From contig NC_049990.1 in NCBI RefSeq assembly GCF_000003815.2, positions 1,803,883-1,829,804 of the forward strand: a DNA stretch of 25,922 bases. Reading direction: 5' to 3'. Made by a program: the position numbers and the translations under genes. The stretch is from Branchiostoma floridae. Its lineage: Eukaryota > Chordata > Leptocardii > Amphioxiformes > Branchiostomatidae. Below, in pieces: positions 1 to 7,785 of the stretch (the first letter of the stretch is position 1; each line of letters begins with the position of its first letter). The notes under the pieces were generated by a model that saw only the letters and a list, made by a program, of their open reading frames with translations, was not told the origin of the DNA and did not search any database.

Positions 1-224
1 CTGGTGTGGCAGGGCGCGTTTTGAGACGATTTCGGATTAGCACGGAGGTGCGAACTTTCAGCTTTCCTTGCGAGAGCCGACATATAAACAATGCACCGCT
101 TGCTTCATTCAATAAGCGGGTTGTTTTTTGTTCTTTCAACTTTTGTATCAAACCAAGGATTTTTTAAGCTCCTTGATCAAACCATACAAAAAATTAACAA
201 TTATTACTAGTGTTTGTGTGCATT
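1..224. other. Left-edge intergenic sequence, no gene recognised
   Basis: I see no convincing coding region, RNA gene or repeat here. Short open frames overlap the adjacent microsatellite and are not gene-like. By position in the array this should lie upstream of a unit that is off the left edge, but I could not match it to the promoter blocks of the other units. Confidence 0.5.
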
Positions 225-226
225 GC

Positions 227-257
<31 letters not shown>

Positions 258-281
258 TGGGGGGGGGGGGGGTTGGGGGGG
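225..281. repeat. Compound CG / TG / G microsatellite
   Basis: A run of alternating GC (225-240) passes into GT dinucleotides (241-258) and then a poly-G tract with two T interruptions. Alternating purine-pyrimidine followed by poly-G can adopt Z-DNA or quadruplex forms; that is general knowledge, not shown here. Open frames across it encode only low-complexity Cys/Val or Pro/Thr/His tracts and are artefacts. Confidence 0.95.
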
Positions 282-420
282 CGTTCTGTTGCCCACTTTG
301 CAAAAACAACATGTGGTCCTTGGATGCATAAAAGAAATATTTAGACCTGTTGCAAACCAAGTTCCAAGGAAGTTTTGACTCATTGCCCGTATCCGACAAG
401 GATGGGTGGACTTGTTTTGG

Positions 421-1871
421 GTGACGTGAACCAAATGTTTACATTCATATAGCCCGTGGAGCTGCTCAAACAGCTATCGGCTCCGTGTGTTTGTTGTTTA
501 CAGTATCCCTGAATAGAGCCCTAAACACCGATTTGTTGATGGTGACGTGAACCAAGTGTTAACATTCATATAGCCCGTGGAGTTGCTCGATCAGTTATCG
601 GCTCCGTGTGTTTGTTGTTTCCAGTATCCCTGTATAGAGCCCTAAACACCGATTTGTTGATGGTGACGTGAACCAAGTGTTTACATTCATATAGCCCGTG
701 GAGCTGCTCAAACAGCTATCGGCTCCGTGTGTTTGTTGTTTACAGTATCTCTGTATGGAGCCCTCAACACCGATTTGTTGATGGTGACGTGAACCAAGTG
801 TTTACATTCATATAGCCCGTGGAGTTGCTCGATCAGTTATCGGCTCCGTGTGTTTGTTGTTTACAGTATCTCTGTATGGAGCCCTAAACACCGATTTGTT
901 GATGGTGACGTGAACCAAGTGTTTACATTCATATAGCCCGTGGAGTTGCTCGATCAGTTATCGGCTCCGTGTGTTTGTTGTTTACAGTATCTCTGTATAG
1001 AGCCCTGAACACCGATTTGTTGATGGTGACATGAACCAAGTGTTTACATTCATATAGCCCGTGGAGCTGCTCAAACAGCTATCGGCTCCGTGTGTTTGTT
1101 GTTTACAATATCTCTGTATGGAGCCCTAAACACCGATTTGTTGATGGTGACGTGAACCAAGTCTTTACATTCATATAGCCCGTGGAGTTGCTCGATCAGT
1201 TATCGGCTCCGTGTGTTTGTTGTTTACAGTATCTCTGTATAGAGCCCTGAACACCGATTTGTTGATGGTGACATGAACCAAGTGTTAAAATTCATATAGC
1301 CCGTGGAGCTGCTCAAACAGCTATCGGCTCCGTGTGTTTGTTGTTTACAATATCTCTGTATGGAGCCCTAAACACCGATTTGTTGATGGTGACGTGAACC
1401 AAGTGTTTACATTCATATAGCCCGTGGAGCTGCTCAAACAGCTTTCGGCTCCGCGTGTTTGTTGTTTACAGTATCTCTGTATGGAGCCCTAAACACCGAT
1501 TTGTTGATGGTGACGTGAACCAAGTGTTTACATTCATATAGCCCGTGGAGCTGCTCAAACAGCTTTCGGCTCCGCGTGTTTGTTGTTTACAGTATCTCTG
1601 TATGGAGCCCTAAACACCGATTTGTTGATGGTGACGTGAACCAAGTGTTTACATTCATATAGCCCGTGGAGTTGCTCGATCAGTTATCGGCTCCGTGTGT
1701 TTGTTGTTTACAGTATCTCTGTATAGAGCCCTGAACACCGATTTGTTGATGGTGACGTGAACCAAGTGTTTACATTTATATAGCCCGTGGAGTTGCTCGA
1801 TCAGCTATCGGCTCCGTGTGTTTGTTGTTTACAGTATCTCTGAATGGAGCCCTAAGACCGATTTGTTTTGG
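421..1871. repeat. 121-bp satellite array, 12 monomers
   Basis: Monomers begin with GTGACGTGAACC at 421, 542, 663, 784, 905, 1026, 1147, 1268, 1389, 1510, 1631 and 1752, a constant 121-bp step; the last copy is 120 bp. Two sequence types occur. Type A has GAGCTGCTCAAACAGCT, a small inverted repeat, and type B has GAGTTGCTCGATCAGTT at the same place. The order is A B A B B A B A A A B B, the last B being a hybrid ending CAGCTATC. Copies 9 and 10 are identical; the pair 5-6 is almost the same as the pair 7-8; copy 11 matches copy 5. Most copies carry TGACGTG, a CRE-like half site. No open frame runs through the array. Confidence 0.97.
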
Positions 1872-2148
1872 GTTTCGCGAACCAAGTGTTTACAGTCATA
1901 ACCCGTAGAGCGCTACTCAAACAGCCCTCTGTTACTGTATAGAGCGCTAAGACCAATTTGTTTTGGGTGACGTGAATAAAAAAACATTCATAGCCCGTGT
2001 ACCATGTTTTGCGTACAGCTGCTAGTTCAGTCCGGTTGTTTGTCCTCTACGAGAGAACCTCCTCCATGTCGTACTAAAAATTCCATGAAGGTGACGAGAA
2101 CCAAGTGTTTGTATTCATAGCGCATAGAGCTCGCACGGTGGAGCTGGA
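1872..2148. repeat. Decayed copies of the 121-bp satellite
   Basis: After copy 12 the spacing breaks down, but pieces of the monomer remain: CGAACCAAGTGTTTACAG near 1877, GTGACGTGAATAA near 1966 and GTGACGAGAACCAAGTGTTT near 2089, each followed by a version of CATAGCCCGT. This is the usual picture of an array edge, where unequal exchange no longer homogenises copies. The decayed part is fused to the LTR-like block of unit 1 without an intact unit border. Confidence 0.75.
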
Positions 2149-2218
2149 GGGCTGAACGAGCAACCTCCATGGAGGTCAGCTCTGTAGAGCTCCTCCATGG
2201 AGGTTGCTCGTGCAGCCC
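2149..2218. repeat. Long inverted repeat, 27-nt arms with 16-nt loop
   Basis: The arms at 2149-2175 and 2192-2218 are complementary at 26 of 27 positions; the one mismatch is 2155/2212. Each arm contains the self-palindrome CCTCCATGGAGG, so the site can form a cruciform or a strong RNA hairpin in either direction. It lies exactly between the decayed satellite and the start of the unit-1 conserved block. I see no target duplication that would show it to be a mobile element. Confidence 0.9.
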
Positions 2219-2220
2219 CT

Positions 2221-2407
2221 TCTCCGTTGCGGTCTAGTCGGATATAAAGGGACGGCAGCCACAACGATAAATGTTTGGTCTGTTTTATGGTGGCATGGCG
2301 TTTTTTAATCCCTACTGACTACTGTCCGCATACATTACCAACCGTCAGTAGCGTTGTAGACGCACATTAAAGCTTCTAACCACAGATCGGCTCTGTGATA
2401 TTGAGCA
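2221..2407 (+). mobile_element. LTR-like conserved block, unit 1 (5' end lost)
   Basis: This is the unit-1 copy of a block found between the end of each ZNF unit and the next promoter (also at 6201, 12180, 18641 and 24435). On the plus strand it has TATAAAGG at 2243, ATTAAA at 2366 and ends in GCA followed by TTGGTGG. A TATA box, a poly(A)-type signal about 120 bp later and a terminal CA followed by a TTGG tract is the architecture of an LTR plus primer-binding site. The TG start seen in units 2 and 3 is missing because satellite DNA replaces it. A plain conserved spacer with a plus-strand promoter is the alternative. Confidence 0.45.
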
Positions 2408-2670
2408 TTGGTGGAAAATCCCACAGAGATGGTGTGTAACTCTATATCAAAACTATTGTGGTGTTGCGAAAATGAAATGATTAGTTAATTGGCCCCTAGT
2501 GACTTTCAAAATACTACAGCAGGACTTCTGGTCTTGGTATCTCGTATGCTATATATCCCGTGTTCTATTGCCTGGAATGATAAGTAAATGAGAATTTTCT
2601 ACATTTCTTATGTGCGAACAAATTCAATGTGATAGAAAAACTACTAGTAGTACATGCATTATTCGAACTG

Positions 2671-2676
2671 TTTATT
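2671..2676 (-). terminator. Candidate poly(A) signal of ZNF gene 1
   Basis: The plus strand reads TTTATT, so the minus-strand transcript reads AATAAA. It sits in the motif CGAACTGTTTATT, kept in units 4 and 5 and nearly so in unit 2. It is about 980 nt past the stop codon. A second AATAAA near 3056 is not shared by unit 5, so this one is the better choice. Confidence 0.55.
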
Positions 2677-3652
2677 TTAATCAACCTTTTTTTAACAAAA
2701 TGGATGAATAGAAACCATTACAGTTAATAACCAAGATAGATATTAAAAAGTAAAGTCATCTTACACTACAAGAGTATTAACACCTCTTTAGGTCTCCTAT
2801 CTAACTGCAAGTCTAAAATCTATAATATTGCGGAACATAGCTAGAGACACTATTCATAGGAGAAAAGGAAAATAACAAGTTCACTACTCTTCTTCTTTAG
2901 ACATTGACTTGATACTGTTCAATAAATGTCGACGAAGGTACAAAAACAATCTTCAATGTTAAGTTCTACTTTCTACAAATCAGTGTTAGTTTCTTGCTTA
3001 GTTAAAAGATAAATGTTACGTTCTATTTATGAAAGGCATGTTACTTTCAGTTCTACTTTATTAGCAAACGATTAAACACGATCTATTATGTACCTTTAGA
3101 GGAAACTGCAAATCACCAAACAAACTTCTAATTTTTCCCTTGTAGACACACCTCACTACTGTATGTAAATATGTAAATAAAGATACCAAAGCGTGCCAGT
3201 TCCAGTTGGCGTCTAGTTTGCTGCGAAACAATTCAAACAACATCTACAATATCCCGTCATAGAAGTTACAAAAATGAACTTGAACATGATACAAATCCTA
3301 CAAAACTACCTGCTTGGAAACTTAATTATAGAATACCATGACAGGGAACTTCACTATATACATGAAGAAAAGGTTACAAAAAAGAAATGAACTTGAACAT
3401 GATACACATGCAACAAAACTACCATCTTGGAAACTAAATTCTAGAGCCACTGGTAACTGAACTTCACTATTTACAAGTCAAGTCAAGTCATGATCAAAAC
3501 GGACCGCATAACAGAAAAGGCTGTCGCCTCAAGAACACGAACTAAACTGGCTTAACTGACAAAATGTCAGTGCATGTAACTTTTCAGGATCAACCGCTGA
3601 CTAATCTGTCAGATCTGATTCACTTCCCACCTGCTGGCTTCATTAGTACTCC
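2677..3652 (-). other. 3' UTR of ZNF gene 1
   Basis: AT-rich sequence without a gene, expected to be the 3' UTR of the gene that stops at 3653. It holds an internal tandem duplication of about 113 bp: ATGAACTTGAACATGATAC starts at 3274 and again at 3387, each copy followed by CAAAACTACC and a CTTGGAAACT motif. The stretch 3344-3518 is almost identical to 25684-25860 in unit 5. The short open frame at 3061-3243 on the minus strand lies within this UTR and has no recognisable features. Confidence 0.6.
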
Positions 3653-4759
3653 TCACACCTGTTTCTCACCTTTGTGAGTCCGCATGTGTCTCTTCAGATT
3701 CCCGAACTCACTAAACTGCCTGCGGCACTCCTCACATTTGTAAGGCTTCTCCCCTGTGTGAGTCCGTATGTGTTTCTTCAGATTACCCAGCTCACTGAAC
3801 TGCCTGCTGCACTCCTTACACTTGTAAGGTTTCTCCCCTGTGTGAGTCCGCATGTGAGTCTTCAGAGCACCCAGCTCACTGAACTGCCTGCTGCACTCCT
3901 CACACCTGAAGGGTTTCTCACCTGTGTGAGTCTGCATGTGTTTCTTTAGACTACCCAGCTCACAGAACTGCCTGCTGCACTCGTCACATTGGTAAGGTTT
4001 CTCCCCTGTGTGAGTCCGCATGTGTCTTTCAAGATCACTCAGCTGACTGAACTGACTGTTGCACTCCTCACACCTGTAGGGTTTCTCCCCTGTGTGAGTT
4101 CTCATGTGTTTCTTCAGATCACTCAGCTGATTGAATTGCTTGTTGCACTCCTCACACGTGTAAGGTTTCTCCCCTGTGTGAGTTCGCATGTGACTCTTCA
4201 GATTCGACAACTGACTGAACTGCGTGCTGCACTCCCCACACTTGTAGGGTTTCTCACCTGTGTGAGTTCGGATATGTTTGTTCAGATTACTCAGATTACT
4301 GAACTCTCTGCTGCACTCCTCACATTTATAGGGTTTCTCTCCTGTGTGAGTCCGCATGTGAGTCTTCAGAGAATCCAGATGACTGAACTGCTTGCTGCAC
4401 TCCTCACATCTGTAGGGTTTCTCCTTTGTGTGAGTCCGTATGTGTCTTTTCAGAGCACCCAGCTGACTGAACTGCTTGCTGCACTCCTCACAATCGTAGG
4501 GCTTCTCACCGGTGTGAGTCCTCATGTGTCTTTTCAGATTACCCAGCTGAATGAACTGTCTGCTGCACTCCTCACACCTGTAGGGTTTCTCCCCTGTGTG
4601 AGTACGCATGTGAGCCTTCAGATGACCGAGCTTACCGAACTGCTTGTTGCACTCCTCACAACTGTAGGGTTTCTCCTCTCTGACAGATCGCACAGAGGAA
4701 TCCTTTTTCGCCTTTCTCCTGACGTCACCCAAACCCTGGGCACTGCTTGTTGTCGACAT
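3653..4759 (-). CDS. C2H2 zinc-finger protein, 12 fingers (ZNF gene 1)
   Basis: Encodes 368 aa, predicted to be a nuclear sequence-specific DNA-binding protein. Residues 1-31 are a leader with the basic cluster RRKAKK (a possible nuclear signal) and no KRAB, SCAN, BTB or SET domain. Twelve contiguous 28-residue C2H2 fingers follow, joined by TGEKP linkers (TKEKP after finger 3), and every finger keeps both Cys and both His. Residues at helix positions -1, 2, 3, 6 for fingers 1-12 are KGHA, QGNR, QGAR, HDST, NSNK, QSNS, QSDK, QSDR, EGSK, EGAT, EGNK, EGNR; the last four all begin with Glu. The ATG follows a splice acceptor by 22 nt and matches genes 2 and 4. The protein ends GEKQV because about 5 nt of the next linker are missing, which puts the following CEE codons out of frame as a TGA stop. 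This is the best-preserved gene of the array. Target DNA and any effector function are unknown. Confidence 0.95.
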   Translation of the reverse strand: MSTTSSAQGLGDVRRKAKKDSSVRSVREEKPYSCEECNKQFGKLGHLKAHMRTHTGEKPYRCEECSRQFIQLGNLKRHMRTHTGEKPYDCEECSKQFSQLGALKRHIRTHTKEKPYRCEECSKQFSHLDSLKTHMRTHTGEKPYKCEECSREFSNLSNLNKHIRTHTGEKPYKCGECSTQFSQLSNLKSHMRTHTGEKPYTCEECNKQFNQLSDLKKHMRTHTGEKPYRCEECNSQFSQLSDLERHMRTHTGEKPYQCDECSRQFCELGSLKKHMQTHTGEKPFRCEECSRQFSELGALKTHMRTHTGEKPYKCKECSRQFSELGNLKKHIRTHTGEKPYKCEECRRQFSEFGNLKRHMRTHKGEKQV

Positions 4760-4781
4760 CCTCCTAGATCTGGGGCAGCTT

Positions 4782-5813
4782 CTATAGAGACAAAAGGAAT
4801 GATTATGTTAGAAATGTTACTAGCTATTTAAATTGGGTCCGCAAGGCATAGATTTTTCAGTAAGGCGTGGTGAGGGGTGAAAGTGCAGTTCAACTTTGCC
4901 ACAGAAGCAGAGTTTTCATGGAAAATAGAAGCAACGAATAAAATTCTGCCAAAATGCAAGCAAAAATCACAGCGTGTAAGCTCAAATGCGTTAAAAGGAG
5001 CCTGGTCTGCAGTCTGACGCCTTGCCTTTGGATTCCGCTTCGATTTTGTGACGAAAAACGGGTTTTAATGAGGTGACCGTATGCGAAAGGGACCGATATC
5101 TATTGTTTACGAGCATAACAATAGAACAAAAACAAAGGAGTACGACTCTTGACGCTAAACGCCACCCAACGCTTGTAGCTACAGTGAAAACAAAAGAATC
5201 TCTGGAATAAATCCGGTAACTTTTCCGGTAAAATGTGTAAAATCACTCGGTCAAACTTCGGCGAAATCGGATGTGTTTTTTTTTCCACGTTGTTCCCGAA
5301 TGTGCAAAGAGAAAACAGTAAATGTGAAAACACGCCCAAGCAAATTAGAAAAAATGTTTAAATCATCAGTTACTTAACCTCCCCGTCAGTTACTGAACCT
5401 CCCCGTCAGTTACTGAACCTCCCCGTCAGTTACTGAACCTCCCCGTAAAATAAGGAACACGGTAAAGACCCTCGGTAAACCCCTCATAAGCCCTAGATGT
5501 TAATTTGTTTACGTTAGCTTCTGTCCTCCTCCTCGCTTCCCCCGTGCGAATTTTGAATAAATTTGACAAAACATTTTCCTCCATTTTAGTCGTGAAAACA
5601 GCAAGTCTACAAAATAACATGTGTATCACTTCCATATGCGAGCTATTGTCTTTTTTAACACCCACAGAGGGCACAAAAAAATGAAGCTGAGTTATCAGTT
5701 CCCGGGACCAAGGAGGTTAACCTGGGCCAAGGGAATCCAAACAACACGACACGCTTTGGTTTTCTGTCAAATCTACAGAGATTTTGGAGTCAAAATACAC
5801 AAGATCGTCTTAC
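4782..5813 (-). other. Intron of ZNF gene 1 (5' UTR intron)
   Basis: On the minus strand the donor reads CAG|GTAAG (intron starts at 5813) and the acceptor reads TTTTGTCTCTATAG|AAG (intron ends at 4782). Both are conserved in all four units, which is good evidence for one noncoding first exon and one coding exon. The 1,032-bp intron shares long blocks with the other introns, including the TTTACGAGCATAACAATAG motif that is an insertion site in units 3 and 4. No transcript data are available, so the junctions are predicted. Confidence 0.75.
5367..5446. repeat. Four tandem copies of a 20-bp intron motif
   Basis: CAGTTACTGAACCTCCCCGT is repeated four times without spacing; the first copy has TTA for TGA. 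Units 2, 3 and 4 have a single copy at the same intron position (near 11150, 16973 and 23464). The expansion is therefore private to unit 1 and postdates the unit duplication. Confidence 0.95.
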
Positions 5814-6180
5814 CTGAACAAACTTGAACCCTAGTCTTGCATACAAACACCAGTAGGTTGTCTCTAAAGCCGCTTATTTTGTGATTTTAGCTTTGGAAGG
5901 ACGGGAACTTTTCCAAACCGCTGTAGCTCTCGACTCGCCGAGTAAACAGGAAGATGGCGTCATGTGACCCGGAAGTAATCTTTTGTTTTGGGTCAAACAT
6001 TATCTCCTGGTTATCCAACAGTTGTCGCGACATCTCTGAGTTGCAAGCTGGGGTTGTGGTAATGATATAATTAAGAAGAGCCAATTGTACAAGATAAAAT
6101 TGAGAAATTATATTACATGCATTACAGGTTTGCGATATTGTATAGCCTGCGTTCACGGGCGCCGCCATTTTGATTCCCAA
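5814..6180 (-). promoter_or_regulatory. Noncoding first exon and promoter, ZNF gene 1
   Basis: The first exon ends at 5814 before a CAG|GTAAG donor. Upstream lie clustered motifs: AAGATGGCG (YY1-like) at 5951, GTCATGTGAC (E-box/USF-like) at 5959 and CCGGAAGT (ETS/GABP-like) at 5969. A second YY1-type site, CAAAATGGCGGC on the sense strand, spans 6161-6172. There is no TATA box in the sense direction. This resembles housekeeping-type TATA-less promoters of chordates. The start site is unresolved: it could lie near 5950 or near 6180. This copy has a tiny upstream reading frame (ATG CAA GAC TAG) just before the donor, absent from units 2-4. Confidence 0.6.
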
Positions 6181-6200
6181 TGGTGTATGATGGGAATGGG

Positions 6201-6431
6201 TGTTGCCATTAAGATATGTTTATATTGACGTGTTATGTTATGAGCGTGTCGTTGTGGTCTTGTCGGATATAAAGGGACGGCAGACACAACGATAAATGTT
6301 TGGTTTGTTTTATGGTGGCACGGTGATTTTAATCCCTACTGACTACTGTCCGCATACATTACCAACCGTCAGGAGCGTTGTAGACGCACATTAAAGCTTC
6401 TTGCCACAGACCGGCTCTGTGATATTGAACA
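6201..6431 (+). mobile_element. LTR-like conserved block, unit 2
   Basis: It starts TGTTG and ends TTGAACA, giving TGTT...AACA termini, 231 bp apart, followed directly by TTGGTGG. TATAAAGG is at 6268 and ATTAAA at 6390 on the plus strand. A short hairpin, CACAGA/TCTGTG, lies just before the end. No 4-6-bp target duplication is visible, as expected if the insertion predates the array or if the flank is element-internal. The block is transcriptionally opposite to the ZNF genes. Confidence 0.5.
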
Positions 6432-6674
6432 TTGGTGGATAATCCTACAGAGATCGTGTGTCTTTATTTAACACTGTTCAGGTGTTGGTAAACTAAAAAG
6501 ATTAGATAATCGGCCCCTAGTGGTTTTCAAAGATAATGCAGAAGGACTTCCGGTAGTATGCAGGATATCCATTGTTCTAATAGTTGGGATGTTAAGTAAA
6601 TGGGACTTTCCAATAATTCTCAAAGGCTAACATATTCAACGTAAAATAAAAACTACATGCTTGGTTTCTAACTG

Positions 6675-6680
6675 TTTATT
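6675..6680 (-). terminator. Candidate poly(A) signal of ZNF gene 2
   Basis: Minus-strand AATAAA in the motif CTAACTGTTTATT, at the same place relative to the LTR-like block as in units 1, 4 and 5. It is about 1.1 kb past the stop codon. Confidence 0.55.
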
Positions 6681-7713
6681 TGAAAGCAACTGTTAACAAA
6701 TTCGATAAATGTAAACTATCAAACTCAACAACATACAAGTTACTAATCAGTCAAGTAAACTTATCTTACAGAGTTCTTAACATTTCTACTAGTCTTTTGT
6801 TATCCTATCTAAATTCAAACTGCAGGCCTGTTATATACAAAGAAACATAGCTAGAGCTACTATTCCAAGAAGAACAGGAAAATAATACATTTATCATCAT
6901 CGCTGGTTGTAAGTTTACTCGTAAAGGAGGAACTCCTTCCCCTTGTACTCATTAACTTGCTACTGTTCCTCATTTGTCAATGAAGGTCCAATAACAACCT
7001 GTAGTTATACCTTACAAACTGTATGTTAGGTTCTAGCAAGCACTATATATAACGTCCTTGATACTAGATTTAAATAAAATGTTACGTTAAACTTCAAGAA
7101 AACAACGTTATGTTCTACTTAACAAAAACAATGCTAACTTTGTTCTATGAAGAAGTTAAAAGAAGATAAAAGACAGGAAATAAACTTGAATACAATACGC
7201 TTCCAACAAAACTAACATCTTAGAAACTAACTTCTATAAAACCACAACCAATCATTCATGTGGAATCATAACTACTTCAATAACAGGGAAAATGCCCTAT
7301 TCTAATTTCTAGCACAAAAACTTGCATTTTTTTTGTAAATTTTCAACGGTCAAACTCAAGCTCTTGTTATGAGATGAGCAGTTCAACGCTTATGCGTCGT
7401 CTAAAATAGAACACATGACTAAGGGAACTTCAATGAGTGGAAAGTTTATGGCAGCCGCCGTATCTGTATCTGCATAACATGACGTCACAGAACTAGTCCA
7501 TTCATTGATGCCCCTGAAGTCCGTCCCTCGAAGATTTGTGTAAACCCAATTGTTTGTGTTTGAAAGTACAGTTCAACACTTGGTTAACAAAATCCAGTTC
7601 AAATCTAATCCAGAATAACTTCCAACACAGATAATAGAAAAGCTGTTGCCCCAACAACACAAACTTCATGATCAACAGCTGACCGAATTGTCTGTTTCAC
7701 TTTCGCACCATCA
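6681..7713 (-). other. 3' UTR of ZNF gene 2
   Basis: AT-rich and without a gene. It shares the block AACTCCTTCCCCTTGTACTC (near 6929) with the 3' UTR of unit 3 (near 14472), while units 1 and 5 have a different 3' UTR type. I see no mobile element here. Confidence 0.55.
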
Positions 7714-7785
7714 TTACGAGTGCACATGAGTTAGATCACCTGACTCACTCAACTGGCTGCTGAACTCGGGTCTCCTCACACCTTT
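7714..7785 (-). pseudogene. Out-of-frame finger remnant after ZNF gene 2
   Basis: Past the stop codon the minus strand still encodes parts of another finger in shifted frames: RCEE at the stop itself, then FSSQLSESGDLTHVHS and a stop at 7714. This keeps the Phe, the helix Leu and a first His, but the second Cys and the rest of the knuckle are lost. It shows that the ancestral coding region was longer. Confidence 0.65.

Noticed and set aside
128-434. Short open frames over the microsatellite near the left edge
   Set aside because: They consist of dinucleotide-encoded Cys-Val, Ala-Arg or Thr-His runs and have no other support.
421-1871. CRISPR array or tandem RNA genes
   Set aside because: The whole 121-bp unit is repeated with no unique spacers, in a eukaryotic intron-bearing locus. 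I found no tRNA, 5S or snRNA sequence in it.
2231-2407. Small RNA gene in the conserved block (TATA box plus CACAGA/TCTGTG hairpin)
   Set aside because: The hairpin is not supported by compensatory changes: unit 4 (CATACC / TATGTG) and unit 3 break pairs. An LTR-like reading explains the TATA box and ATTAAA better.
3674-4831. Long plus-strand frames rich in [10 protein letters not shown], opposite the ZNF genes (also at 7881-9035, 15225-15938, 19886-20764)
   Set aside because: They are the antisense reading of the 84-bp finger repeat, whose codon bias excludes stops on the other strand. They recur exactly opposite each gene.
5887-6180. Minus-strand frame of 97 aa over the promoter/first exon, with a similar frame in unit 2 (11692-11952)
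   Set aside because: The peptides are alike (SRQLL, FLFTRRVES) but unit 1 has a stop before the donor, unit 4 has a stop earlier, and after splicing the unit 2 frame does not join the finger frame. DNA conservation of the promoter explains the likeness.
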